Of a DNA stretch of 64,000 nt, positions 1 through 8,385 are shown one piece after another (positions within the stretch are counted from its first letter, which is position 1; the number at the start of each line of letters is the position of its first letter). The stretch is from JANWVO01 sp964458495 (lineage in GTDB: Bacteria > Acidobacteriota > Terriglobia > Bryobacterales > Bryobacteraceae): assembly GCA_964458495.1 (NCBI GenBank), contig CAYWJB010000004.1:1-64000 (forward strand), given 5' to 3'. The notes beneath the pieces were generated by a model that did no database searches, had not been told where the DNA came from, and worked only from the letters and a program-made list of their open reading frames with translations. A program made the translations under genes and the position numbers.

Positions 1-35
1 CGTCGTTCGCCAGAACGACGGCCAGAGTGAGCGGT
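1..35 (+). repeat. Right end of a cloverleaf-type repeat, cut by the window edge
   Basis: These 35 bases match, with one to three differences, the right-hand ends of two complete 118-bp repeats at 22145-22262 and 22350-22467. Bases 1-20 form a perfect 7-bp hairpin (CGTCGTT/AACGACG around a 6-base loop), and 25-35 is the strand GAGTGAGCGGT that closes the terminal stem in the complete copies. The left part of this copy would lie outside the window. Confidence 0.75.
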
Positions 36-107
36 TATCCCGCCGCCCACTGCGCGCGACGATGGCGCCGCACCGGCGGCGGATTTCCGGGCTTGGGGCG
101 CGATGGA

Positions 108-155
108 ACCGCTCGCTCCCGCAGCGCTTCGCGCTGCTCCGCTCGCGGCTCTGAC
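108..155 (+). repeat. Degenerate left arm of the cloverleaf-type repeat
   Basis: The stretch begins ACCGCTCGCTC and ends CGGCTCTGA, like the left arm of the 118-bp repeats near 22.1-22.5 kb. Between these ends, 121-137 forms a perfect 7-bp hairpin with a TTC loop (GCAGCGC/GCGCTGC). The base pairs differ from those in the complete copies (GCGGCCC/GGGCCGC) but pairing is preserved. No matching right arm follows, so this is a decayed or partial copy. Confidence 0.6.
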
Positions 156-175
156 TGCGTTGCTTCCCCGCCGCC

Positions 176-484
176 TGAGCCCTCGGGCACGAACCGAATC
201 CGGGCGGGCGGGTTCAGGTTCTGGAGCAGTGCCTGGAAACGGACCGAGGACACGATGACGAGGTTGCGCCCTTCGACGTCCGAAACGCCGAGGAAGTTGG
301 AGTTGACGAGTTTCGCTTTCACACGGCGCTCGTCGAGCCGCCGGGTGATGAAGTGGGCGCCGAGCGCGTCCCCCACGCCGGTGTAAACATCGCTCACCGG
401 CCGGAGTTCGCTGCCCAGGGCCTGGCCCGTGCGCCGGATGCGGGCGCGGTGGTCTCCAAGGCAGTTTACCTGTACGTCCCGGAT
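176..484 (-). pseudogene. Possible remnant of an unrecognised gene
   Basis: Read on the reverse strand, this interval gives about 103 residues that look like real protein, with segments such as VSDVYTGVGDALGAHF and GVSDVEGRNLVIVSSVRF, and no stop. Just outside it the reading loses protein character. Upstream (higher coordinates) it runs into the start of the receptor gene at 528, with no start codon or ribosome site. I do not recognise the family. A decayed C-terminal fragment flanked by repeat sequence is the simplest reading, but a chance open frame in GC-rich DNA is possible. Confidence 0.3.
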
Positions 485-527
485 GAAGAGCCCGCCACAG
501 TAAAGTGATGCCCGTAGGAGTTCTCCA

Positions 528-1358
528 ATGAGCATTACCTTCCGACTGACCGCAGGCATGTGGCTGGCATTGGCTTCTGTGACCGCGCAGACCAGCCTGG
601 CAACCATCACAGGGGTTATCACAGATCCGCAGGGCGCGGGGATTCCGAACGTGACGATCACTGTGACCAATGTCGCCACAAACCTGAGCTACAGCCGGAA
701 CAGCCCGGACGACGGGACCTATGTCATTCGGCAGTTGCCGATCGGGCAGTATGTGCTGGAGGCAAAGGCGGCGGGGTTCAAGACGTATCAGCAGGCAAGG
801 GTCACGCTGGAGGTGGCGCAGCGGCTGCGGCTCGACATCGGGATGGACATCGGCAACGTGAGCGAGAGCGTGACGGTGACGGCGGAGATCCCGCGCGTGC
901 AGACCGAAGACTCCGCGCTGGGGGCGGTGGTGGAGCGGAAACAGATCGAGGAGCTGCCATTGAGCGGGCGCCATGTGTTCAACCTGGTGGAAATCGTGCG
1001 GGGGGTGCAGCCGCGCACTGACACCACAGACGGTTTCGCGGAGATTTCCAATCAGGCGTTTTCGCAGATTCGCATCAACGGCGGCCCCGGCCACGGCATC
1101 CAGTTCTTCCTGGACGGGGCGGTGAACTCCGCGCCGGTGCACAACGAGATCGCGGTGGTGCCGATGTCGGATGCGGTGGACGAGTTCCGCGTGGAGACGA
1201 ACGCGGTGAAGGCGGAGTTCGGGCAGACGTCCGGGGGCGTGATCAACGTGGTGACGCAGATGGGGACCAACCAGTTCCGCGGTTCGCTGTACGAGTTTCT
1301 GCGCAACGACGTGCTGGAGGCGCGCCGCATGCAGCTCGGCATGCGCCTGACGTTCTGA
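528..1358 (+). pseudogene. TonB-dependent receptor reduced to its plug: barrel missing
   Basis: The 276-residue product has a signal peptide (about residues 1-20), a carboxypeptidase-regulatory-like beta-sandwich (about 24-105) and a TonB plug domain (about 115-240, ending in the usual GGVINVVT segment). Acidobacterial receptors of this type normally run to roughly 1,000 residues, with a 22-strand outer-membrane barrel after the plug. Here the frame passes from EFLRNDVLEAR, normally the start of the barrel, straight to RMQLGMRLTF and a stop. That ending looks like the terminal barrel strand with its final Phe. The simplest explanation is an in-frame internal deletion of about 2 kb joining plug to last strand. 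The start at 528 follows a TAGGAG site. The product could not form a pore. Confidence 0.8.
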
Positions 1359-1374
1359 GCGCGCGGCAGACAGA

Positions 1375-1399
1375 GGGGCGGCGCGGACCCCGCCGCCCC
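1375..1399 (+). other. GC-rich hairpin after the truncated receptor
   Basis: A perfect 9-bp inverted repeat (GGGGCGGCG/CGCCGCCCC, 7-base loop) lies 16 bases after the receptor stop. No T-run follows, so it is not a convincing intrinsic terminator by itself. A TATGAT -10-like box at 1403-1408 directly follows and could serve the oxidoreductase gene at 1438. Confidence 0.4.
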
Positions 1400-1437
1400 G
1401 CGTATGATTACGGTTGCTGAAAGGAGGTTGGACGCTG

Positions 1438-3117
1438 ATGCGAGTCCCGGTGTGGTCCGCTGTCGTACTGTGCATGTGGCCCGCGGCCGCGGCGGCGCAG
1501 CCGCGGGAGGCGGACATTGTGATCTACGGCTGCACGTCGGCGGCGGTCACCGCCGCAGTGCAGGCTCGCCGGATGGAGAAATCCGTGCTGATGGTCTGCC
1601 CGGAGAAGCATCTGGGCGGGCTGACGGCCGGCGGGCTCGGGTTCACCGACACGGGCAACAAGAACGTGATCGGGGGACTGTCACGGGAGTTCTACCGGCG
1701 CGTCTTTCAGCATTATCAAAAGCCGGAAGCCTGGCGCTGGCAGAAACGCGAGGAATATGGCAACAAGGGGCAGGGCACGGAGGCGGTGGACCAGGGGCTG
1801 CGCACGATGTGGATCTTTGAACCGCATGTTGCGGAGCGCATTTTCGAGGACTGGATCGCCGAATACAAGATCCCCGTCGTCAGGAACGCCTGGCTGGACC
1901 GGGGAAAGGGCGTGCGGAGGCAGGGCGGCAGGATCCGGTCCATCCGCATGCTGGACGGCCGGACATTCTCCGGGAAAATGTTTCTGGACGCCACCTATGA
2001 AGGCGACCTGATGGCCGCGGCGGGCGTGGACTACCACGTGGGACGCGAGTCCATGCAGACGTATGGAGAAAAGTGGGCGGGGGTGCAGACGGGCGTGCTG
2101 CACCACCGGCACCATTTCGGGGTGCTGAAGACGCCGGTCTCTCCCTACGTTGTCCCGGGCGATCCCTCCAGCGGGGTGCTGCCGCGCATCAGCACGGCGC
2201 CGCCGGGCGAGTACGGTTCCGGCGACAAGAAGGTGCAGGCCTACTGTTTCCGCATGTGCCTGACGCAGGCGCCGGGAAACCGGGTTCCTTTCCCCAGGCC
2301 GGCCAATTATAACCCGGAGGAATACGCTTTGCTGTTACGAATTTTCGAGGCCGGGTGGCGGGAAATGTTCCACAAATTCGACCCGATCCCCAATGCGAAA
2401 ACGGACACCAACAATCACGGGCCGTTCAGCACGGACAACATCGGCCGCAACTGGGACTACCCGGAGGCATCCTACGAAAGGCGGCGCGAGATCATCCAGG
2501 AACACATCGACTACCAGCAGGGGCTGATGTACTTCATGGCCAACGACCCGCGGGTTCCGGCGGACGCGCGCAGCAGGATGGCGAAGTGGGGTCTGGCGCG
2601 GGACGAGTTCCTGGACAACAACCACTGGCCTCACCAGTTGTACGTGCGCGAGGCGCGCCGCATGATCGGCCGCCATGTGATGACGGAGAACGAACTGCTG
2701 AAGCGACGCCCCACGCCGGAGCCGGTCGGCATGGGGTCATACGGAATCGACTCGCATAACGTGCAGCGCTACATCACGCCAGAAGGCTATGTGCAAAACG
2801 AGGGCGACATCGGGGTCTCGACGAATGGTCCATATCAGATCTCTTACGGGTCGCTGGTGCCGAAGCGCGGGCAGGCGGCAAATCTGCTCGTGCCGGTGTG
2901 CGTTTCAAGCTCTCACATCGCCTACGGTTCGATCCGGATGGAGCCCGTGTTCATGATTCTCGGCCAGTCGGCGGCCACGGCGGCGGCTCTGGCGATCGAG
3001 CTGAACGTGAGCGTGCAGGAAGTGCCCTACGAGCGCCTGCGCGCGCGCCTGTTGGCGGACGGCCAGATCCTGGAGTACGAGGATGCCGCCACCGGGAAGG
3101 AGCGCTCCCGGCGATGA
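1438..3117 (+). CDS. Secreted FAD-dependent oxidoreductase
   Basis: The 559-residue protein has a signal peptide (residues 1-20, cut near AAAAAQ) followed by a Rossmann dinucleotide-binding start (DIVIYGCTSAAVTAAVQA), then GGLTAGGLGFTDTGN and a C-terminal IRMEPVFMILGQSAATAAA segment. This is the layout of the FAD_oxidored (PF12831) family, common as exported proteins in Acidobacteriota and Planctomycetes. The substrate is unknown; links to sugar or polyol oxidation are family inference. The ATG at 1438 is chosen because AAGGAGG lies 11 bases upstream; a TTG at 1414 is in frame but precedes that site. The gene overlaps a degenerate paralogue downstream by four bases (ATGA). Confidence 0.85.
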   Translation: MRVPVWSAVVLCMWPAAAAAQPREADIVIYGCTSAAVTAAVQARRMEKSVLMVCPEKHLGGLTAGGLGFTDTGNKNVIGGLSREFYRRVFQHYQKPEAWRWQKREEYGNKGQGTEAVDQGLRTMWIFEPHVAERIFEDWIAEYKIPVVRNAWLDRGKGVRRQGGRIRSIRMLDGRTFSGKMFLDATYEGDLMAAAGVDYHVGRESMQTYGEKWAGVQTGVLHHRHHFGVLKTPVSPYVVPGDPSSGVLPRISTAPPGEYGSGDKKVQAYCFRMCLTQAPGNRVPFPRPANYNPEEYALLLRIFEAGWREMFHKFDPIPNAKTDTNNHGPFSTDNIGRNWDYPEASYERRREIIQEHIDYQQGLMYFMANDPRVPADARSRMAKWGLARDEFLDNNHWPHQLYVREARRMIGRHVMTENELLKRRPTPEPVGMGSYGIDSHNVQRYITPEGYVQNEGDIGVSTNGPYQISYGSLVPKRGQAANLLVPVCVSSSHIAYGSIRMEPVFMILGQSAATAAALAIELNVSVQEVPYERLRARLLADGQILEYEDAATGKERSRR

Positions 3118-3802
3118 AAGGACTGATCGTTCTTCTGCTGGCGGCAGGCGCCGCGCGTGCGCAGCAGAGCTTTGATCTGGTGGTTTACGGCGGCACCGCG
3201 CGGGCGTGATGACGGCGGTCTCGGGCGCGCGCCAAGGCCTGAAAACCGTTCTTTTCGAGCCGCGCAACCACGTGGGGGGATTGGTCAGCGGCGGATTGTC
3301 CGGCACGGACGTGGGCCGGCGCGAGGTGATCGGCGGCCTGGCGCTCGAGTTCTACTACCTGGCCGGCCGCCATTACGGGCTGGAGCGCCACCTGCGAGAG
3401 ATCGCGTGGATGCCGGAGCCCAGGGTGGCGGAGGCGATCTTCCGCCGGATGCAGCAAGACGCAGGCGTCACGCTGCTTGAACGCCACCGGCTGCGGGAGA
3501 AGACAGGGGTGCGAAAATCCGGCGCGCGGATCGAGGAAATTGTCATGGAAAACGGCGCGCGTTTTCAGGGCGGAATTTTCGCCGATGGAAGCTATGAGGG
3601 GGACCTGATGGCGCAGTCGGGCGTCTCCTGCACCTTCGGGCGCGAGAGCACGCAGCAGCACGGCGAGTCGCTGGCGGGCGAAGCGCGCCGGGACGCCGGC
3701 AGGGAGCGCCGGCGGGACGTTGTGATTGAGGCGGCGCCGGGCGAAGAGGTCCGCGCCCGCGCCGCGCACCAGGCCTGCCAACGCCTCACGCACCCGCTTT
3801 GA
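3114..3802 (+). pseudogene. Frameshifted and truncated FAD-dependent oxidoreductase paralogue
   Basis: The gene starts at ATG 3114, overlapping the stop of the intact oxidoreductase. It encodes a signal peptide and the start of a Rossmann fold (FDLVVYGGTA), then reaches a stop at 3207. The continuation lies one frame over (GVMTAVSGARQGLKTVLFEP, then GGLVSGGLSGTD and FADGSYEGDLMAQSGV). Restoring one G between 3200 and 3201 joins the two parts into a canonical GGTAAGVMTAV sequence. After about residue 180 similarity to the neighbour stops and the frame runs into unrelated sequence, so the C-terminal two thirds is missing as well. This is a tandem duplicate in decay. Confidence 0.8.
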
Positions 3803-3877
3803 CTTCTGTCACACCCTCTCCGCCTCCGGCCGGGCGCCTGCGCCGTCGTCCGGCGCCCGCCGTGCCCTTCGGCCAGT

Positions 3878-6139
3878 TCAGTTCACCGCCATCTCCGCCC
3901 TGAGAGGCGTGTCCGCCGACGAGCCGCCGGCAAACACGCGGAAGGTGCCGCGCGGCGTGTCCCACCGGTTGGTTTTCTCGTCGAACACGGCGAGCGTGAG
4001 AGGATGCAGCGCCACGGTGACCGTGCGCGATTCGCCGGGCTTCAGCTCCACCTTCTGCCAGCCCGCCAGGCGGCGGAAGTTCTCGCCGGCAGCCGGAGGC
4101 AGCTCCACGTAAACCTGCGCCACCTCGGCGCCGGCACGCTGCCCCGTGTTCTGCAGCGTGAACGTCGCCTCGCGCTTGCCGGCGTCCACGCGGAGATCCG
4201 AGTAGGCGAACGTCGTGTACGAGAGTCCGAAGCCGAACGGAAAGAGCGGCTCCCGCTTCATCGACTGGAACCACTTGTATCCGGCCCGCGCGCCTTCGGG
4301 ATACTCCAGATCGAACTGCCGCGTGTTCATCCGGAGCATCGCCGGCCCGCCCGGAAACATAGGCCCGAAATCCTGCGGCCCGCGCGCCGGGGGCTGTTCC
4401 ACCAGGCGCGGCTGCGGCAGGTCGTCCTCCAGTTTCGGGAACGTGATGGCCAGCTTGCCGGACGGATTCGCGCGCCCGAAGAGGATGTTGGCGATTGCCT
4501 CCCCGCCGCGGATTCCCGGATACCATGCCTCGACCACCGCCGCCACGCGCCCGAGCCACGGCATCTTCACCGCCGTGCCGGTCTCCAGCACTACCACCGT
4601 GCGCGGGTTTGCGGTTGCGACTGTGGCGATCAGCTCGTCCTGCCGGTCAGGCAGCGCGAGGTCCGGCAGGTCCTTGCCCTCGCTGGTGTGCTGCACGGCG
4701 AAGACAATGGCCGCCGAGGCGGACTTCGCCAGGCTCGCCGCGCCCGCAATGTCCTTGCCGTCGTGGAAAACGACTTTCGCATTCCCTGCCAGCGCCTGAA
4801 TCGCCTTCAGCGGGGCGGAACGGTGGTAAACGGGCGTCCCGAAAATGATGTCGAGAATCGACGAGCCCGGTTTCGGCGGAGGCGGCGTCACGGCGTTGCC
4901 TCCCGCGGGGTCTACCTGCGCCGATCCGCCCCCGCTCAGCACGCCCTTGTCGGCATGGCCGCCGATCACCGCGATCACGCCTTTCATCTGCGGGTTCAGC
5001 GGCAGCACCGCCCCGGCGTTTTTCAGCAGTACGATGCCCGACTCAGCGGCCTTCTGCGCCACCTCGAAGCCGCGGAAGATGTCCGGCGCCTGCCGCTGCG
5101 GCGCGCGGTCGAACACACCCGCACGGAACAGCGCCCACGCAATGCGCCGCACCATGTCGTCCAGCCGCTCCACCGGCACTTCGCCCTTCTGTACGGCGGC
5201 CTTCAACGCCTCGCCAAAGAACGTGTCGCCCGGCATCTCCATGTCAAGCCCGTTGAGGGCGGCTTTCACGGTGGAGTGCGTCGCTCCCCAGTCCGACATC
5301 ACAAAACCCGGCCAGCTCCACTCCTTCTTGAGCACGTCGTTCAGCAACCAGGCGTTCTCGCAGGCATATTCGCCATCGTAGAGGTTGTATGAGCACATCA
5401 CCGAGCCAGGCTGCCCTTCCTTGACGGCGATCTCGAAGGCGAGCAGTTCGCTTTCGCGCGCCGCCTTGCGGCTCATGCGCACGTTGACGAAGTGCCTGCC
5501 GGTCTCCTGGTTGTTCAGCGCATAGTGCTTGACGATGCCCACGATCCCTTGCGACTGCTTGCCCTGCACGTAGTGTGCGGCCATGCGCCCCGCGAGCAGC
5601 GGGTCTTCGCCGAGATACTCGAAATTGCGGCCGTTGCGGGGCTCGCGCGTCAGGTTCAGCCCGCCGCCCAGGGTGATGTTGAAACCCTGATCGCGAAGTT
5701 CCTTGCCGATCGTTGCCGCGTACTCTCGCGCCAGATCCGGGTCCCAGGAAGACGCCAGCGCCAGCCCCGATGGCATCGCCGTCGAGTAGCGCCCCATGCG
5801 CGCGCCGCCGCCCGAGCCCACCATCGCGTCGTTCAATTGCAGATCCGGCACGCCAAGGCGCGGGATGCCGGGAATGAAGCCCCCGCCGCCATTGGAACGG
5901 TACACCACAGCCGGCGGCGCCTGCCCGGTCAAGCTCATGTCGGCGCCGAAAAACCAGCCGATGCCATGCACCATCTGGATCTTCTCGTCCAGCGTCATCG
6001 CCTGCACCAACAGCCGGGCGCGTTCCTCCGGCGGCAGCTTCTCGTTCGACCACGGCCCCCTGGCGGGCGGCCGCGCGCCTGGAAACTGCGCCATCGCCAA
6101 GGCGCCCAGGAACAACAGGGGAAAACACAACTTCGTCAT
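3878..6139 (-). CDS. Secreted glycoside hydrolase family 3 beta-glucosidase
   Basis: The 753-residue protein has a signal peptide (residues 1-18), a GH3 N-terminal TIM-barrel domain (about 45-330), a GH3 C-terminal alpha/beta sandwich (about 370-610) and a fibronectin-III-like domain at the end. The catalytic nucleophile is Asp283 in the GFVMSDWG motif, and GIVKHYALNNQE carries the conserved Lys-His pair. The likely activity is exo-acting beta-glucosidase (or beta-xylosidase) in the periplasm; specificity cannot be read from sequence. The start at 6139 follows AGGATAG at a good distance. Upstream sequence stays open but overlaps the esterase gene out of frame. Only five bases separate it from the esterase stop, so the two are one operon. 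Confidence 0.9.
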   Translation of the reverse strand: MTKLCFPLLFLGALAMAQFPGARPPARGPWSNEKLPPEERARLLVQAMTLDEKIQMVHGIGWFFGADMSLTGQAPPAVVYRSNGGGGFIPGIPRLGVPDLQLNDAMVGSGGGARMGRYSTAMPSGLALASSWDPDLAREYAATIGKELRDQGFNITLGGGLNLTREPRNGRNFEYLGEDPLLAGRMAAHYVQGKQSQGIVGIVKHYALNNQETGRHFVNVRMSRKAARESELLAFEIAVKEGQPGSVMCSYNLYDGEYACENAWLLNDVLKKEWSWPGFVMSDWGATHSTVKAALNGLDMEMPGDTFFGEALKAAVQKGEVPVERLDDMVRRIAWALFRAGVFDRAPQRQAPDIFRGFEVAQKAAESGIVLLKNAGAVLPLNPQMKGVIAVIGGHADKGVLSGGGSAQVDPAGGNAVTPPPPKPGSSILDIIFGTPVYHRSAPLKAIQALAGNAKVVFHDGKDIAGAASLAKSASAAIVFAVQHTSEGKDLPDLALPDRQDELIATVATANPRTVVVLETGTAVKMPWLGRVAAVVEAWYPGIRGGEAIANILFGRANPSGKLAITFPKLEDDLPQPRLVEQPPARGPQDFGPMFPGGPAMLRMNTRQFDLEYPEGARAGYKWFQSMKREPLFPFGFGLSYTTFAYSDLRVDAGKREATFTLQNTGQRAGAEVAQVYVELPPAAGENFRRLAGWQKVELKPGESRTVTVALHPLTLAVFDEKTNRWDTPRGTFRVFAGGSSADTPLRAEMAVN

Positions 6140-6144
6140 GGGAT

Positions 6145-7839
6145 CTATCCTTTCACGGCCGTCTCTCTCTCGGCGCGGTCCGGGTGGCTCTTCACCGCGC
6201 AGACGTCGTCGAAGATCATCGTCGCTCCCGGCGCTTCGTTCCAGGCCGGCCAGTGCGGAATGCCCTTGTGGTTCGGGTCGCCCGTGCGCGCGAACCGGAT
6301 CCACGCCTCGCTCATCCGCGCCGCCAGCGCCTGCGCCCGCTGTCCGCCCCCGGTCATGTGCTCGCAGCGCTCGACATTGTCGAACACGAACGGCAGCTCC
6401 AGGCAATGGAACGACCGCGGCCGTCCGTCGAGCACCGGAGTCTTCCAGCAGAACCAGTAGTTCCACGCCGGCGCCGCCTTCAGCGCCGCCTTGCGCTCCA
6501 CCTGGTCGATCGCCGCCTGCCGCACCGGCGCCGTCGCCATCAGCGAAAACAGGTCCAGCGGCTTGGCGCCGGGGTTCGCCTTGCGGAACGCCGCCAGCAC
6601 TTTCTCCGCGCGATCCGGGTAAAGCTCGCTCGCGCGCTTTTCCAGGTCCGCATCGCTCATGCGCTCCATCGCCGGGTTCCCCATCGCCGAAACAAATTCG
6701 TTCATCACTGTTCCGGCAATCAGGGGTACGTGCGCCGACACCTGCGGCGCATCGGGATCGAAGGGGTGCCGCGGCAAGTCGCGCCCGTCCACCACCGGCG
6801 CCCAGCCCAGCGTGCGCCCCATGTCGCTCAGCCGGATCACCGCCGGCCGCGGCGCCACCTTGTTGCGCGCCGCCACGCCCGCCATCACCAGGGACTGCGC
6901 GGGAATCTCCGCCAGCCGCGCCAGGCCGTTCCTCGAAACGCCCAGCTCGTCCAGCGTCGCCGCCGCCAGCTTCGCCGCCAGGCCGGGCGTCCCAAGCCGG
7001 AGCGCCGACCCGCTTTGCACGATCGCCTTGTGAAACAACCCTTTGGCCGCGGGCATCGCGAGCAGAGCATTCACTTTTCCTCCCCCGCCCGACTGCCCGA
7101 AGATGGTCACGTTGCCAGCATCGCCGCCGAACTGCGCGATGTTGTCGCGCACCCATTCGAGCGCCAGTACCAGATCCAGAATGCCCGTGCTGCCCGACGA
7201 GGCATAACGCGAATCGTGTTCCGCCAGAAACAGATGGCCGAAAACATTCAAGCGATGATTCACGGTCACCACCACCACGTCGCCGCGCCGCGCCAGGTTT
7301 TCGCCGTGATAGGACGGAAGCTCATGGCCTGAGCCTGCCTCGAACCCGCCCCCGTGCAGCCACACCATCACCGGGCGCTTCACGGTTCGGGAAACACCCG
7401 GTCCCGGCGTCCACACATTCAGCCGCAGGCAGTCCTCGCCGGGCTGCCCGTCATCCCACTGGAAAAGCCAGGCCACCTCGTCGCTGGCCCAGCCCTCCCT
7501 CGGCTTTTGAGGACACACCGGACCGTAGTGCAGGCAGCTTCGGACGCCCGCCCACGGCTCGGGCTTCCTCGGAGGCAGAAACCGGCTGGCGCCGCCCGCC
7601 GGCGCACCGTACGGGATTCCCTTGAAAGTGAAAATGCCGCGGCGAATGTAACCCCGGACCTTGCCCGCCGTGGTTTCCACCACGGCGAGGTTGTGCGATG
7701 CCAGGACAGGGTCCCCCGCCGCGCTTCTTTGGACCGGAACGGTTCTCGCGGGCGCTTGTCCCGCCGCCAGCGCCGGCGAAAGCGCGGCTGCCTGCGCCGC
7801 GCCCAGCCAGGCGCGCCGGTTCATCTTCAGATTGGGCAT
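6145..7839 (-). CDS. Exported type-B carboxylesterase
   Basis: A 564-residue alpha/beta hydrolase of the carboxylesterase type B (para-nitrobenzyl esterase/cholinesterase) family. The N-terminus MNRRAWLGAAQAAAL is a twin-arginine-like signal. The family start FKGIPYGAP, the nucleophile elbow FGQSGGGG (catalytic Ser, GxSxG) and the C-terminal His in FHCLELPFVF are visible. ATG 7839 is chosen because GGAGG sits seven bases upstream; the frame stays open further but without a ribosome site. It is the first gene of an operon with the GH3 enzyme, which suggests joint removal of acyl groups and glucosyl residues from plant-type glycosides (inference). Confidence 0.88.
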   Translation of the reverse strand: MPNLKMNRRAWLGAAQAAALSPALAAGQAPARTVPVQRSAAGDPVLASHNLAVVETTAGKVRGYIRRGIFTFKGIPYGAPAGGASRFLPPRKPEPWAGVRSCLHYGPVCPQKPREGWASDEVAWLFQWDDGQPGEDCLRLNVWTPGPGVSRTVKRPVMVWLHGGGFEAGSGHELPSYHGENLARRGDVVVVTVNHRLNVFGHLFLAEHDSRYASSGSTGILDLVLALEWVRDNIAQFGGDAGNVTIFGQSGGGGKVNALLAMPAAKGLFHKAIVQSGSALRLGTPGLAAKLAAATLDELGVSRNGLARLAEIPAQSLVMAGVAARNKVAPRPAVIRLSDMGRTLGWAPVVDGRDLPRHPFDPDAPQVSAHVPLIAGTVMNEFVSAMGNPAMERMSDADLEKRASELYPDRAEKVLAAFRKANPGAKPLDLFSLMATAPVRQAAIDQVERKAALKAAPAWNYWFCWKTPVLDGRPRSFHCLELPFVFDNVERCEHMTGGGQRAQALAARMSEAWIRFARTGDPNHKGIPHWPAWNEAPGATMIFDDVCAVKSHPDRAERETAVKG

Positions 7840-8165
7840 GAACAGTCCTCCATAGAATGATTTGAGCTGCCGCAGAGCCAGGGCCACCGCCGCTCCGGCT
7901 GCCGTGTGTGGCGGCGCGCCCCGGGGCCGGTGGCGGATTCGAAACTCCGCTGTGACTATCAGGATGATCAACGAAGCGGCGTTCCGCCGGCAGTTCCAGG
8001 TTACCGGGACTCTGCTTCAGAGCTCGCGTCCACGCCGTTTGCCTCTGCCCGGATCGGCTTGCTCCGGATGCCAGGTTCGCGCAAGCCCCCTCGAGACCGT
8101 GCCGGGGCTCAAATCGTCCTGTCTCCGTCAATAGTCCCATAAGAAGAATAAATCGCAATTGCCTC
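7840..8165. other. Intergenic region between divergent esterase and ilv operons
   Basis: I see no coding sequence, RNA gene or repeat in this stretch. It must contain the minus-strand promoter of the esterase operon, but I cannot point to convincing boxes. The AT-rich part near 8140-8160 borders the ilv promoter. Confidence 0.5.
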
Positions 8166-8194
8166 TTGCATTTCTCTGGCTTGTACGCTAATCT
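8166..8194 (+). promoter_or_regulatory. Probable promoter of the ilv leader
   Basis: TTGCAT (8166-8171) and TAATCT (8189-8194) are spaced by 17 bases and fit a sigma-70-type promoter. Transcription would start near 8201, only a few bases before the leader-peptide ATG at 8205, so the leader message would be nearly leaderless. Confidence 0.5.
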
Positions 8195-8204
8195 GGGCTA
8201 CGTG

Positions 8205-8318
8205 ATGCCATTCGGCACGACAGTCTGTGACCCTCAGCTCCTGTCGCCGCGTGGTGTCTCCATTCTCGTCATTGTAGGGATCATTCGGATTGGAGTCGCT
8301 GTACCGGCGCCCGCCTGA
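8205..8318 (+). CDS. ilv leader peptide rich in isoleucine and valine codons
   Basis: A 37-codon frame (ATG 8205, TGA 8316-8318) precedes ilvB. Its middle reads SILVIVGIIRIGVAV. Over the 16 codons starting one position earlier there are five Ile, five Val and one Leu. This is the signature of a leader peptide whose translation senses charged tRNA-Ile and tRNA-Val, as at enterobacterial ilv operons. The codon run (about 8256-8303) covers the first strand of a competing RNA structure, described in the attenuator entry. No Shine-Dalgarno site is evident; the nearby promoter suggests leaderless initiation. A GTG at 8202 is an alternative start. Confidence 0.85.
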   Translation: MPFGTTVCDPQLLSPRGVSILVIVGIIRIGVAVPAPA

Positions 8319-8362
8319 GTGACCCTACAACAAGGACAAATTCCAAGGGCCACCAGGCGGGC
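8274..8362 (+). promoter_or_regulatory. Attenuator: pause and antiterminator pairings
   Basis: Two mutually exclusive pairings are visible. GTAGGG (8274-8279, inside the Ile/Val codon run) pairs with CCCTAC (8323-8328), giving a 1:2 stem. GCCCGCCTG (8309-8317) pairs perfectly over nine bases with CAGGCGGGC (8354-8362), giving a 2:3 antiterminator that destroys the inner part of the terminator hairpin at 8345-8383. A ribosome stalled at the Ile/Val codons would cover strand 1, free strand 2 and allow readthrough into ilvB. A ribosome reaching the stop codon would cover strand 2 and let the terminator form. Confidence 0.8.
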
Positions 8363-8385
8363 AGATCCCCGCGGGTGGCCCTTTT
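8345..8385 (+). terminator. Intrinsic terminator of the ilv attenuator
   Basis: AAGGGCCACC (8345-8354) pairs perfectly with GGTGGCCCTT (8374-8383), with a further 5-bp inner stem (8357-8361 with 8368-8372). A short T-run follows (8382-8385). It lies 80 bases before the ilvB start and shares bases 8354-8361 with the antiterminator. Confidence 0.8.

Noticed and set aside
1375..1399. Intrinsic terminator after the truncated receptor
   Set aside because: The hairpin is strong but has no T-run, so it is listed only as a hairpin.
6140..7156. N-terminal extension of the GH3 protein by some 340 residues
   Set aside because: The extension lies over the esterase gene in another frame; the ATG at 6139 has both a ribosome site and a signal peptide.
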